The translations under genes and the position numbers were made by a program. Positions 47,634 to 59,184 of a DNA stretch of 64,000 bases are shown in pieces (within the stretch, counting starts at the first letter, position 1; every line of letters begins with the position of its first letter). The notes under the pieces are model-generated. The model had not been told where the DNA came from. It did no database searches and saw nothing but the letters and a program-made list of their open reading frames with translations. The DNA lies in NCBI GenBank assembly GCA_029204225.1, contig CM055096.1:68145741-68209740 (forward strand), written 5' to 3'. This DNA is from Diphasiastrum complanatum (lineage: Eukaryota; Streptophyta; Lycopodiopsida; Lycopodiales; Lycopodiaceae).

Positions 47634-48720
47634 GATTTCTAGACTGCTGAGCGTCGATCAAGTACAGGCCAAAAGAAAAGTATGATATATTTGGTGAGTT
47701 TTTAATCATCGATTGAGTTCTAAAGCGAAGGCGTCAGCAAATTTGCGACTAGAAGAAGTGCAGAAAAGACAACAGAAATAATTTCCTGCATCGCACTATA
47801 GTAGCACGCTAGATGTCATGAGAAACATGAAAAGCATAGAGGAGACACGTCAAATTCCTCGCGCCTAAGATCCAAAGCATGCTCAACTCGCATGCAAGGA
47901 AACATGAGTCGCAGATAGAAAAAGGGACAAATGCTTCAAAAGAAGAAGGATTCATCCAGGTAACAGTCCAGGCGGCAGCGAGCACGGCACAGCAACCACT
48001 TGCTACCCCAGAGCAAATAAAGCCACACAACAGGAGCAGGGAATCAAAGCGTGAAAAAGGAGGAAGCAATACAAGACGATGCAAACACACACGAATAGAT
48101 GGCCCAAACCTAGCGGATCAAGCCTGATCATCACCAGAAGGCCACCGAACACTATCTGGCCGATGCAAGCAGGGGGAAGGAAAGGGCTTGTGATGGCAAA
48201 AGCCGAAAGCAATGGCAAGAGAGCAGCAGCTGATGCACAAACCCTAGGGTATGCCGTCCCTTGGGTGCACCATACCCTGGGAGCCGCGGGGGGTGACAGC
48301 GCTCCTTCTTCTTCTTCTTCTTCTTCTTCTTCTTCTTCTTCTTCTGCTTAGTGTAGCAGCCACCAAGGTAGAAAAGGAAGCCGAAGAGGAGGAGGGGTGC
48401 GGCCATGGTGGTGGTGGTGGCGAAGGCCAAAAGCAAAATAATAACAAGAAGCAACAGAAGCAGCAGCAGCAGCAGCCAGCAGCGGTGATGGCAAAAGCCT
48501 AAAGTAGACAGAGAGGGGGGGTGGGGGGGGGGGGGAGAGAGCAGGGGGAGGGACGGGCAGACAGACGAGCTGCTGTGTCTGTGAAGGACCTAAGCCCCGA
48601 AAGGAAGGAAGGAACAGCGAAGGAATGAAAACCAAAGAGAAATAAATAGAGTAGCAGCAGTAACTTGCTCTCCTTACCAAAGCCCTGGTAAGCCCTCTCT
48701 CCTCATGGCTGTAGTAGCAC
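47634..48720 (-). promoter_or_regulatory. Low-complexity upstream region of copy B
   Basis: The region before the start codon of copy B is richer in G and C than its surroundings. On the + strand it holds a CTT/TTC trinucleotide run (48304-48345), a CAG/GCA run (about 48459-48480) and a near-pure G run (48515-48535, one T). It probably includes promoter and 5' leader. Frames in it (48079-48351, 48152-48454, 48251-48502, 48348-48680) are Ser, Lys/Arg, Leu or Pro homopolymer artefacts of the repeats. GAAATAAATAGA at about 48640 is a weak TATA-like candidate on the - strand. Confidence 0.5.
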
Positions 48721-50389
48721 TAGTCCCCTCCCTCCTCTCTTGCTCCTTTTTTTTTTGTTGTTGAGAAAGAGCTTCTTCTTCAAGTGCTTTACTCTGTTTT
48801 TGCCTACTTTTCCTTCGGATTCGTTTTGTGTGTCTTCTCCCTCCACTCGGGGTGGGTATTCTTATATCAACAACTAGAAAACCAAACCTCCTCCTTGTTG
48901 GGTGTTAGAGAGAAGAAATTGTCTTATTTAACTTATATTCTTCTCTACCTAAAAGAGTGTTGAAATGCCTCACTCACACAAAGGGTAAAATCTAGTTTTA
49001 CTTGCATGCCTTGAAGCTAGTGAATGCATAGATTGAGTGGCAACATCCAAGCTAGGAATTGGTGGTTGATTTGGACGATCGTGAATTTTAGATTTAGAGC
49101 GTGTTTCGTATGAAAAACTACTTTTATTCGTGTCTCTGAAGATGCATTTCAAACATTTATTGTGAGGGTATGTGAAGGATAGCATGAAGAATCACTTCTC
49201 ACTTGTTGCTTCATGATTGTGTAGCAAAAGCTCAATATTTGCCATTATTTTCCTTCAAGCATTTGTGGATCGACGTCATGAATAATATGCCCCACGGTCC
49301 TTTCACTTCAAGTTTATCTTCAACTTAAAGGTTATAAATCAATGTCTTCAAAGATTCTCTATCAACATGTTTGTGAACTTATGTGTTTGACTACATGAGT
49401 TGAAATAAAATCAAAACATAGAAGCGTCTTCATTTGAAGATTCTCCACCGACATGTTCCTCAACTTATGCAATTGGCTACATTATTGAACTTCATACAAA
49501 ACATAAGAAGGGTCTCTCTTAGGTTGAACCTTTGTCTTAAGCTTGAAGAAAAAGGTTGTGAAGCAATAAGAATTAGTGGGCACCAACTATTAATAGCATC
49601 ATTTTCAAAGTTACTACAGCACACGTGAGTAACGTCACATAACAAAGCTTGAAGTATAGCATCTAAAGACTTACTCAAAGTTGATCAAACTTCTCATAAG
49701 ATTTCTTGCATGATAGTTATGATCTATTCACGAAGTTGTCATATAAACATTCAATAAAGTTTTATTTCATTATGGCAAAATGGTTAAGTATGGAGTCAAA
49801 TGTACAACCTAACCATGATAACTCTTATAAAACCTTGTCTATGGGTATCATGGAATTTGCATTTAGTCATACTAAAGAAGTAGGCTCTTTGTAAGAGGTT
49901 ACGAGTTAGACGAGATACCTCACACAAAGGAGGACATATGACAGACTAAAAAAAATCAGTGTGCAATGATAATTAGTATTTTATCATTAGATATAGTCCA
50001 TTTGCAACAAGGATTGAGACAAAAAAAACATCATCCATATATGTTTTGTATTTGGTGGGTGATGTTTTGCATTTTGCTCCAAAAGTACAATTCTCTCCAC
50101 GCAACTCAAATTATCTAGAACATGTTGAATCATGCATAAATGTTTTGGTTCACTAGTAGTTCATAAATCTAGTCATGTTTTCACATAATGGACGTTATGC
50201 GTGCTTCCTCTTTCTAAGTTATGACTTACAACCATTTTTGAAGGTGTTACTCCACTTCAAAGTGATGATTGGAGGTGGTCATCATTCTATGTATATACAT
50301 TTGTATTATTTTTTACCTTTTTCACATTTCCAAAAAGCATTCAGAATAGAACATTTCCTCCTTTTGTGAAATACCAAGCATGATGAAGA
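48721..50389. other. No recognised gene
   Basis: Several short frames exist, but none has a recognisable motif. The words TTCTC..CAACATGTT and CTTCAACTTA recur loosely around 49300-49460, suggesting an old local duplication. The stretch may be decayed transposon DNA. Confidence 0.5.
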
Positions 50390-50800
50390 TTCTTATTTAT
50401 AAGGGTTCATGCTATAATTGTGGAGCCCCTGGTCACTATTCGCCTGACTATCCCAAACCTAGGACGTCAATAGGATATGTGCCACTTTGCGCTAATTGCA
50501 AAGGCGAAGGTCCTTAGCCACAACAGCCACAGTCTAAACCGCAGTTTATTAATACACATAAAGAAGACATGGCCATCTAAATCTAACGTTGACATGGTAG
50601 TCTAAAGGATAGAAGTAGAGTCCAAGATCATAGAAAATCAAGATCAAGATTGGCCTGAATTAGACTTAGATTTAAATAAAGTCACAACTAGAAGTAGGAA
50701 GAATATGTTGACTCTTATTGATAACAAGAAAACTAAGAAGGATAAAAATGCGAATATTGCAAAAAGTGTGAAAAGCAAAAAATGCGACAACCAAAATGCA
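50390..50800 (+). pseudogene. Retroelement gag tail with zinc knuckle
   Basis: The text reads CYNCGAPGHYSPDYPKPR, a knuckle in which the last Cys of CX2CX4HX4C has become Tyr. It is followed by PLCANCKGEG and a Pro/Gln tail, and by NKVTTRSRKNM, which recalls the VTTRSG motif after gag in plant gypsy elements. Stops interrupt it. It is probably the gag C-terminus of a gypsy-type element. Confidence 0.5.
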
Positions 50801-52905
50801 ACCAGCAGAGCAATCCACAAAAATTCCTAAGGACCCAGATTTTGATAGATCTAATGAAAAATACTCAATATTATATGGAAGACCGTTGTTATACCAGACA
50901 GATGCTATTATACATTGGTCCTCCAAACAAATATTCTTTCCAGGCTTTCTCACAGCCAGTCCATTAGGAGGTCACCTTATGAGATGGAGTGAGGAGATAG
51001 CAGAACCTACAGAATCCTTAGTCAATTTCATAAAATGTTATGAAATAGACGAGGAAGAGGAAAATGACCTCATTCATAGAGATGAAGAGCTGGAAGCAAT
51101 TAGAGCTAATCTGTTGCAAAAGAACAAAGAACTTGAAGAAGCACAAATCAAGCTGACGAAGAAAGATATAGCCCTAGAGGGAGCCCAAGGCAGATTTGAT
51201 GCCACTAGAGGCACGAGAAGCAATGTAAGACCAATCAAATCAGTTCGAGAATGAGAATGCATTACTTAAGCAACAACTACATTACAAGAAGAGAAACACG
51301 CTCGGGCGGCCCTCCAAAGTACCAATAAAGAGCTAAAACATCAGCTGAAAGATGCCATAGTTGAGAAAGACAACGTCGAAGTCAATCAAAAGCAATTGTA
51401 GGACTCTGTTCTCCAATTACAGAATACCACACCTGAAGCAAGGTAATGCAATATACAAAAAACAGACCGAAGAAGACATCTTGTGGCGAATCATCGTTGA
51501 AGTCACGCTTGGAGCCTACGTTTCCCATGGGAGATACATGATTGATCTAGTGGCTTGGAAGGGTATTCAACAGAAGATTATTCAATCCTTCCAATTGTAG
51601 TATTTACAACTGCAAATGGCAGAGTACGAGAAATTGAAAGACGAACTGGAGGAGGCAAAGTATAACACAAGCCAGGTCCAGATTTTTTATGAAGAACCTC
51701 CGTAGCACCAGGACCAGTCTACACAGATGGATACACCAATTGCAAATACATCGAAAAAGGCTATTCAAATCGACACAGTTGTCAGACAAATATAGCGAGA
51801 TCGATCAATGCAAACTAATGTTAATGCTGCTGAAAAGCCCAAACCAACTACCGAAGCTGTAGCAGATGTACCATCGACTGTTGCAGTATTACCAATAGTA
51901 GTTATTCCACAGTAGAGCAAAGTTACACCAAGTGGCAGTGTTAAAAGGAAAAACAAGGTAGTCTACTCACTTCTAAAGTCAAAATTTCAGACATTTCAAG
52001 AAGAACTAACCAGTTTTTACCTCTGTTATATAGTCTAGAACTCCAACGGAGAATGGACTATCTCTTTTTACCAAAACTTTTTGGTTATACCAAAGAGCAA
52101 TGGGAAAGTCCTTGGACTTTCGCCAACCAAAGTAGCTTTTGGGCCAAACTAACAACGCACCAAAAAGGTATCTTGGCCTTAGACATTGTTCAAAATAAGT
52201 TCAATGTGCAAACTAATTACATTCATGTAGTTACAGGATGTTTGTATATATACATTTTAGAATACCTAAAGACATTTAAGAATAATATTTCCCTACTCTG
52301 GACAAGTATGTGAATAAGCTAGAGACAATAAATATTTTTGATGTTAAAAAAATTGTTCCTAGTTCCACACCAATCTCTCCCATATTTGCAAGCCAACTTC
52401 TTTTCCCTGATCTGTGGACAATCTATACAGATTGGGAAACTAACTATTGTCAATACTTGGAAGAAGTAAAAGCAAATAATATACTTCAATCCACTAATTT
52501 AATGACCAAACCATAGTAAACATACAACCATGTAGATATTGCTTCTCTCATTTCCTATGCACTCTTATCCATCCAACAATTGTACATAAAAGAAAAAATT
52601 TCAGAATATTCATATGTGTCACTAACTGTTCCTTCTTCTGAGATGTCTGAAATCCTAACTGAGGATAGTTGGTATGCTCATCTTGTGAACAGTACACTAT
52701 TTGATAACCCGCTTGGACCATTGGGCAATCAAGGAATGGGTGGTTATCCAAATTTATCATTTCAAGAAGATTATATGCAGAGAAACAATTACTTCCTGGC
52801 TACCAAAGACATGACACTTGAGGAAGTTAATGCAAAGAATGAAACCCGAGCAAAGGCAATCTTCAACAGCAAGCCAACCACCAGAAAAAGACAACAAAGG
52901 ACTTA
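50801..52905 (+). pseudogene. Unassigned protein relic with coiled coil
   Basis: Plus-strand frames 50796-51254, 51361-51600, 52053-52313, 52310-52516 and 52580-52906 appear to be pieces of one long protein. The first has WSSKQIFFPGF..GGHLMRWSEEI, then a charged coiled coil (about 51050-51250). The middle is Thr/Pro/Val-rich (51780-51920). The end has KLFGYTKEQWESPWTF and PLGNQGMGGYPNLSFQ. Most breaks are TAG codons where CAG would fit. A purine tract GAGGAAGGAGATATG at about 52937 follows, as before an LTR. I do not recognise the family. It may be an unusual retroelement ORF. Confidence 0.4.
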
Positions 52906-53711
52906 ATCAGACTGTTTGTGAGCCACTGCACAGTTGAGGAAGGAGATATGTGGAGGCTTATAATTCCACATTATCCAAATTAAATTTTTTATAATGTAAA
53001 TTTTTCAATTTTTGTACATGAAAATATGCTATGGTGCCTAAAACAATGTAAAGGCCTATTTTCATCTTGTAAATTCATTGCAATTAAGAACTCGCGATGT
53101 TTTCAAGCAAAGTTCTAGAGCGACACATTAGCTGATCCCAACCAACACCTTAACGATTGGTGATCGACAGTTTGTCTCTATAAGGGTGACACTTAGAGCC
53201 ATTACACTCACGTAGAGATTCAGCTATCAATAGAGAGAAGAGAGCCAATTCTATAGCTTGTGCATTTCTTTCCTCGGTTATTTGTTACAGTTACACTTCT
53301 TATTAATTGAGCGAACACACTTTGAGTTATTCTGTAATTGATTTTGATAGTCGTCTGTTTGCGGCATTCACTCTTCACTTGTACTGAATTCCAGATTCTC
53401 TAACGTGGATTTACATGTTGGATTTATCTCCTCTACTCTCCTAAATCCTATTTTAATCTGTCTCCATTCATGCTGCATTTCTACTCATGTTGTCGCACAG
53501 TCTGCATATTTACATATAAAATAAGATAGGCGAAAAAACTCGACTGCCTGCATAAATACAAGTATATTTCCACAGGCGAAAACACGACACTGTGTTGTTA
53601 CACGTGATTTGTGACAGGCGAAAAAGACGACAATGCCTTACAAAATGTCGAAGGTGCCCTAGGAAAAACGAAGGCACCCTGTAAATCAAATCCTAAGGCA
53701 TTTCGTTAGAG
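52906..53711. repeat. Possible LTR-like flank with a three-fold short repeat
   Basis: After the purine tract at about 52937, TGTGGAGGCTTATAATTCC begins AT-rich, non-coding sequence that could be a 3' LTR. A TATA-like TCTCTATAAGGG lies at about 53175. At 53528, 53574 and 53616 the motif AGGCGAAAA followed by a CGAC word repeats with spacings of 46 and 42 bp. No second LTR copy is in the window, so the LTR call is weak. Confidence 0.35.
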
Positions 53712-54235
53712 TGTCACATTTTTCGCATCTTCACCGACGTTCATTTCAGCAAAGGCTGACGTCGCGGCCCTTTTCATGCTCATCCCACAGATTTGACAAT
53801 GATAGCAGCCACCCACGATCTCCTACAGACATCACATCCACTTTGTACTTTCTTCATCTACACACCTGTAAAATTGTGTATATATTGAATACCACTTGTG
53901 TAGACAATAGAGAGTGTAAAATAATAGCATTAGAAGCTTATCAGAGATAGACGAAGTAGATGCCTTGCGCATTGATTCTTTTGTATTGTCAGTAATAGGT
54001 TCATCCCTTTTACAGATTGAATTAGCTTTGTAGAGCACGCGGTTTCATCCGCTGTTGTCTTGTGCTCCACAGCATTATTGACATGTATATTTTGCTATAC
54101 TTAATGTGATAACAGCTTTGTTTTGTTCTGCGTTCAGATTTGTGTCAATATTGCTATGATTTTCTACATTCTGTCTGACTTCCTTATTGATCAATCTGGT
54201 AATCTATTCTTAATGAATGATTATTGTCTAGCTGT
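53712..54235 (+). repeat. Truncated copia LTR (family 3)
   Basis: This segment is homologous to 22280-23114. Shared text includes GACAATGA.AGCAGCCA.CCACGATCTCC, TTTGTACTTTCTTCAT and CAGATTTGTGTCAATATTG. Homology stops at about 54235 (GTCTAGCTG), so roughly the last third of the LTR is missing. The transposase-like fragment at 54238 begins at that break. Confidence 0.75.
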
Positions 54236-54237
54236 AC

Positions 54238-54455
54238 TGATGACAAAGCTTTATCATCTTTATGTGGATCTGTCGCCAGAATATGCTCCGCTTAGGACGA
54301 GAAATTCAAAGCAACCCAAATTGCCAACTTTTGATATGGTCTGATACAGGGAGGAAAAGCTAAAACATGTAGATTTATGGTCATCAGAAACATTGTATCC
54401 TATTGATCCATGTTGATTGCAACATCCAAATTTTCATTTGGTGAGTCAGTTAATA
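54238..54455 (+). pseudogene. Fragment of the unassigned transposase-like protein
   Basis: The frame reads KLYHLYVDLSPEYAPLRTR, a stop, then ETLYPIDPC..HPNFHL. It parallels LYHLHVDIPIDLAPLQRR..ETLYPQDP..HPTF at 59185-59370, with the same spacing. It is therefore a second, truncated copy of the same element family, 5 kb to the left. The rest of that protein is not seen here. Confidence 0.55.
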
Positions 54456-55021
54456 ATCTATATGTGTCATGGTAAAAATGGCCTTTTGGGTTACTATGAG
54501 AATTTGATGCTCTATGGGAATGCACATTCAATGCAAAGAATAGCATGGCTTCCTTGATGGTGCCATTCGCAATCTGCATGCAAAAATCTGAAACAATGAA
54601 CTATGGATCTAAAAATTTGCATAGACAAAAAGCCATGAATCTGAGAAAAAGTGTTGGCAAAAATTTGAAACACTGATCTATTTGGCGCCACAAATTAACT
54701 CTAGTTAATCCTGTTAACCATGGTTTGACAATGCATATACACTAATGGTACATCGATTTTCTCATCTCAACCATCGGTCATATTCATTTTCAATACTTTT
54801 GGGTCTCTTTGGGTAGTGATGAGCTGGAAGGGCAGGCCTCATCAACCAATAGCATTTCCACATGTTGCCCGACAAAACAACAATATATTTAAAAAGTTTT
54901 TATTTTATTTATATATGTAAAATTTTACTTTACGTAGAACCTCGAAGCTAATGGTCCACATGGCAACGAAAATAAATAAAAAAGTATCTTTTTCAAAGGC
55001 CCTTGTCGGGCTCTAAGTTTC
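54456..55021. other. No recognised gene
   Basis: AT-rich text without a long frame or motif. TTATTTTATTTATATATG at about 54900 is low complexity. Confidence 0.5.
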
Positions 55022-55820
55022 TCTAATGATTTCCACTAATGATGATGTCATCTACATAAATGAGTAAAAGTACAATACCAACATCATCAAACTTAATGTA
55101 AAGAGTGGGATCATATTCACTTTAAACAAAAGAAAGTGAAATAAGATAGCAATGTAATCTTGAATTCCAAGATCTCGAGGCTTGCTTCAAGCCATAGATG
55201 CTTCTTTGGAGATGGCATACTTTGTCCTCCATTCCATGCTTGATGAACCCTTGTGGCTGCTCCATATAGATATCTTCTTCCAAAAAACCATTCAAGAAAG
55301 CATTAGAGACATCCATTTGACATAGGATCCATCCAAAATGTGATGCAAGTGCAATGATTAGCCTTATTGTGACCATCTTGGCCACGGGTGCAAAAGTTTC
55401 CTCATAGTCTATCCCTCTCTCTTGAGCATAACCTTTTGCAACTAATCTTGCTTTATGTTTGTTAACACTCCCATTTGCATTCATCTTAAGCTTGAAGACC
55501 CACTTGCATCCTATTACATTCCTTTGAGGTCTACCAACAGGCAACCAAGTTTCATTCTCAATCAAGGCATTATACTCATCCAACATAGCTTTATACCATT
55601 CTTTGGAGTTCAATGCATCTTTAACATTAGATGGTTCTTCAAAACTAGATAAAACATAAGAAGTGGATGAGGTACCCTCAATTTGCTGCCCTTTGTCTTG
55701 ATATGTGAGCCTTGATGGCTCCACTTTTGCCCTTGAAGATCTCCTTGGTGTGATAGGTGGATTTGGTGCTTGCTCCTCCATGAGCTCTTCCTCGAAATCA
55801 AGATCTTGCTCCTCGGCCAT
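55022..55820 (-). pseudogene. Copia reverse transcriptase fragment (different lineage)
   Basis: On the - strand the frame 55820-55122 starts in an acidic linker (PPITPRRSSRAKVEPSRLTY). It continues through the RT N-terminus: VIGCKWVFKLKMNANGSVNK, a KARLVAKGYAQERGIDYEET segment, MDVSNAFLNGFLEEDIYMEQ and SIYGLKQASRSW. After a break the text at 55022-55110 holds the downstream YVDD region in decayed form. The linker differs from that of family 1, so this is another copia lineage. Integrase and RNase H are missing, and its upstream side is cut off by the LTR at 55864. Confidence 0.85.
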
Positions 55821-55863
55821 CTTCTTCTTGATTGTTGGAGCACTTGAGCCTTATTCAAGCATA

Positions 55864-58652
55864 TGTGTGGAAAAAGTGGATCTTGAATGAATCTGAGATC
55901 CCAAATGTTCTGGCTGAGATCTTTGCACAACAAGCTACAAAAGCTAGAAATGGCAAAACATCCTAATGCTACCTTTGATACACATGAACTTGACAAAGAA
56001 TTCAAGAGACAAAAGAAACTTATGAAAGATATTGATGGCAGCCAAAAATAACAGCAAACAGGCCGTGGAACAGCACCTGTCACTTTTGGATAGCACCTAA
56101 GATCATACACAAGATCTTGAAGACAATACACAAAGCAATGCTCACAATGGAGGAAGAAGCTGTGACAATGATCTATTGATCTCTCTCAACAATACAATAA
56201 GTTTCTCCAACCTGTTTCTCCATGCATTTTCTACTATTTATGGATGAGGAAGATGACTCTCTCTCCTCTCTCTAAAAGGTACTTGACCCTAAATATTTCC
56301 TATATAGGAAAAAATAGCTAAAAATGACATATATGACCAAAATACATCAAAATGGTCTCATTTCGAAGGGTCTAAAGTTTGACACTTCTTTATACTGAAA
56401 CCCATCTTCTTTTGTCTTGATCTTGAAGATCCACTTATAGCCAATTGCCTTCTTGCCTTTTGGAAGCTCCACCAACCTCCAAGTGTTGTTCTTGATGAGT
56501 GCTTGATGCTCATGATCCATGGCTTGGATCCATTCCTCCTTTTGAATTGCTTCACCTACACAGGTTGGTTCATCGAAAGAGGTAAGAAAAACAAAGTTAG
56601 AGTTCTCCACCACTTGCTTTCCTTTTTCATCATAGGTTAGCCTTGATGGCATAGTCCTTTGCCTTTGAGTCCTCCTTGAAGGTTGCTTTGGAGTGGCATC
56701 TCCACCTTCATCCAAGACATCTTGCACATCATGATGATTAGTAGGCACATCAACATCATCATCAACATTGACAACATTGGAAACATTCTCTTCATGAAAG
56801 ATGACATCCTTACTTATGACAATTTTATTCGTAGAAGGAATGTACACTTTGTAAGCCTTGCTTACTTCACTATAGCCAACAAACACACTCTTCTTTGATG
56901 AAGGATCCTCTTTAGTTCTATCATCAAGAGTAATGTTGACAAAACAAGTACAACCGAAGATCCTACAATGCTTGACACTCGACTTCCTACCATAGAGGAC
57001 CTCAAAGGGAGTCTTACCATCCAAAGAAGCACTTGTCCTCCTGTTACAAAGATAATTAGCACATGCTAAAGCTTCCCCCCCAATAGAACTTAGCAAGATT
57101 AGCATGTAGTCTCATTGCCTTGGCACATTCACAAAGGGTTCTATTCTTCCTTTCTACCACTCCATTCTGTTGTGGAGTCCTTGGACTAGAGTACTCCCTC
57201 TTAATCCCATGTGCTATGCAAAAATCTTTGAACTTATTTGAAGCATATTCCCCTCCATTATCTGATCTCAAGCATTTGATCTTTGTATTGAATTGATTTT
57301 CCACTTCATTCTTAAACTTGACAAATGCAGCAAACACTTCATCCTTGGTTTTAAGAAGATAGACCCAAGTATACCTACTAAAGTTATCAATAAAAGTTAC
57401 ATACATTTTTGCCCCACCATTGCTAGTTGTACTAAAAGAATGAAGATACAAATGCACAAGTTGAAAAGCTTCTTTGGATCTAGAAGTAGATCTAGTATAA
57501 GCAAGTCTATGAGATTTGGACAAGGCACAATGTTCACAAAACTTATTATTTACAACAAGACTTTTAGAGAGACCAAGAACATGCTCTTTCTTTGCCATTA
57601 CCTCCAAAGATTTGAAGTTGGGATGGCCCAACCTCTTATGCCAAATTTATTGGTTTGTCAATTGTTCCCTAGCCATACATCTTTCATTCTTAGAGATCAC
57701 ACATGCATCCAGTTTGAAAAGTTTACCATGCCTTCTTCCTTTAGCAATCAAGGATCCACACTTCTCAAACAAGCATCTCCAATTAACTCAACATCAAGCC
57801 CATTGTCAATCATTTGACTAACACTAAGCAAGTTCTTAGTGATTGAAGGAATGTACAATACATTTTCAAGATTAGCTTTCCTATTTGTTGAAAGAGAAAT
57901 AGGAATTGTGCCTATGCCTTTGATGTCACATTGACCATCATTTGCAGTATAGATGATGTTGCTCTCTCCCTCATAAGACAATAAGGATGAAAAGTATTCC
58001 TTATGTCTTGTCATGTGAGATGAGGCTCCACTATCAATCCACCAAGGATCATTCCCATCTATATGTGCAAGTAAACTTGAAGTCATATTCAACTCAACAA
58101 ACAAAGGTTAGTAAGATTTGATCAACAATGCAATGCATAATCATGCTAGAACTTGATCCAAATATCACCATAAATGAAAATCTTACTATAAATAACGGCC
58201 AGCCAGCTCTGATACCATGTGGAAAAAGTGGACCTTGAATGGATCTAATATCCCAAATGTTCTGGCTAAGATCTTTGCACAACAAGCTACAAAAGCTAGA
58301 AATGGCAAAGCATCCTAATGCTACCTTTGATACACACGAACTTGACAAAGCAATCAAGAGACAAAAGAAACTTATGAAAGATACTGATGGCAGCCAAAAA
58401 TAGCAGCAAACAGGCCATGGAACAACACCCTACCACTTTTGGGTAGCACCTAAGATCATACACAAGAGCTTGAAGACAATACACAAAGCAATGCTCACAA
58501 TGGAGGAAGAAACTGTGACAATGATCTATTGATCTCTCTCAACAATACAATACGTTTTTCCAACCTGTTTCTCCACACATTTTCTACTAACTATGGATGA
58601 GGAAGATGATTCTCTCTCCTCTCTCTAAAGGTACTTGACCCTAAATATTCCC
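55864..58652 (-). mobile_element. Deleted copia element of family 1
   Basis: Two partial LTRs (55864-56400 and 58218-58652), both starting TGTGGAAAAAG and both lacking the far end, flank a shortened interior. The primer-binding site (TGGTATCAGAGCTGGC, - strand) is next to the right LTR. The interior passes straight from leader (about 58090) into protease, so gag is gone. It ends within the RT N-terminus at 56401, so most of RT, RNase H and the polypurine tract are gone too. The sequence is close to the intact copy at 29863-36293. No target duplication can be seen because both outer ends are lost. Confidence 0.85.
56401..58104 (-). pseudogene. Copia protease-integrase-RT remnant of the deleted element
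   Basis: Read leftward, the piece 58104-57748 has protease WWIDSGASSHMT. 57631-57056 has the integrase zinc region and core (LRSDNGGEYASN, PQQNGVVERKNRTL). 57105-56401 has the integrase C-terminus and linker up to WIFKIKT of RT. A frameshift lies at a C run (about 57075-57080, GCTTCCCCCCC) and another near 57640. It is clearly inactive. Confidence 0.85.
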
Positions 58653-59184
58653 ATTAGAGGAGTTCTCAATATCAAAAAGACCCTTTAAGGAATGCCACGT
58701 AGGATATAGAAAAATATCAAAATAAATAAAACAATATTGTTTATTTGCTTGCCCACACCACTCCCAAGGCCTCCCCAACTCCCAATGATCTAACCAAAGT
58801 GTCTATAGTCACAGTTAAGAACTTTTAACAGTTTGCAGTATAACTTGACTAAATTCAAAAATATTTCCTCCATTGGTTACGAAAAGAGCAATATTTTCGC
58901 TGGATCTAGAATATGCCACCATCCCCAAATTCGAATCAGGAAAAATTGCAAAATGTTTACATATGCATTCCTTCCATGAGAATGGAAATATGAGCGCCAA
59001 CTACCTATTGGAATGAAAAAATGAGCGGCATTTCCAAATTTGAATCAAGCATACAAGCATGGAGATTGGATTGATCGTACATAGAATATAATATAATCAA
59101 AGATGAGTATTTTGTTCTGCTTCATAGAATTTGGTATAATACTTTGATGCAACTGATTACTCTATTATTTTTTTGATGATGACA
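58653..59184. other. No recognised gene
   Basis: AT-rich sequence between the deleted copia and the transposase-like frame. I searched it for the alternating 16-bp motif found at 61712-62518 and saw none. Loose repeats of GAATGAAAAAATGAGCG and CCCCAAATTCGAATC words occur at 58920-59050. Confidence 0.5.

Noticed and set aside
48079-48680. Frames rich in Ser, Leu, Lys/Arg or Pro homopolymers
   Set aside because: They translate CTT, CAG and G/C-rich microsatellites in the region upstream of copy B and show no domain.
58653-59184. Matching left-hand motif array for the transposase-like element
   Set aside because: I looked for ATATCGCACTTGTGCG and its reverse complement here and found none. The left end of the element remains undefined.
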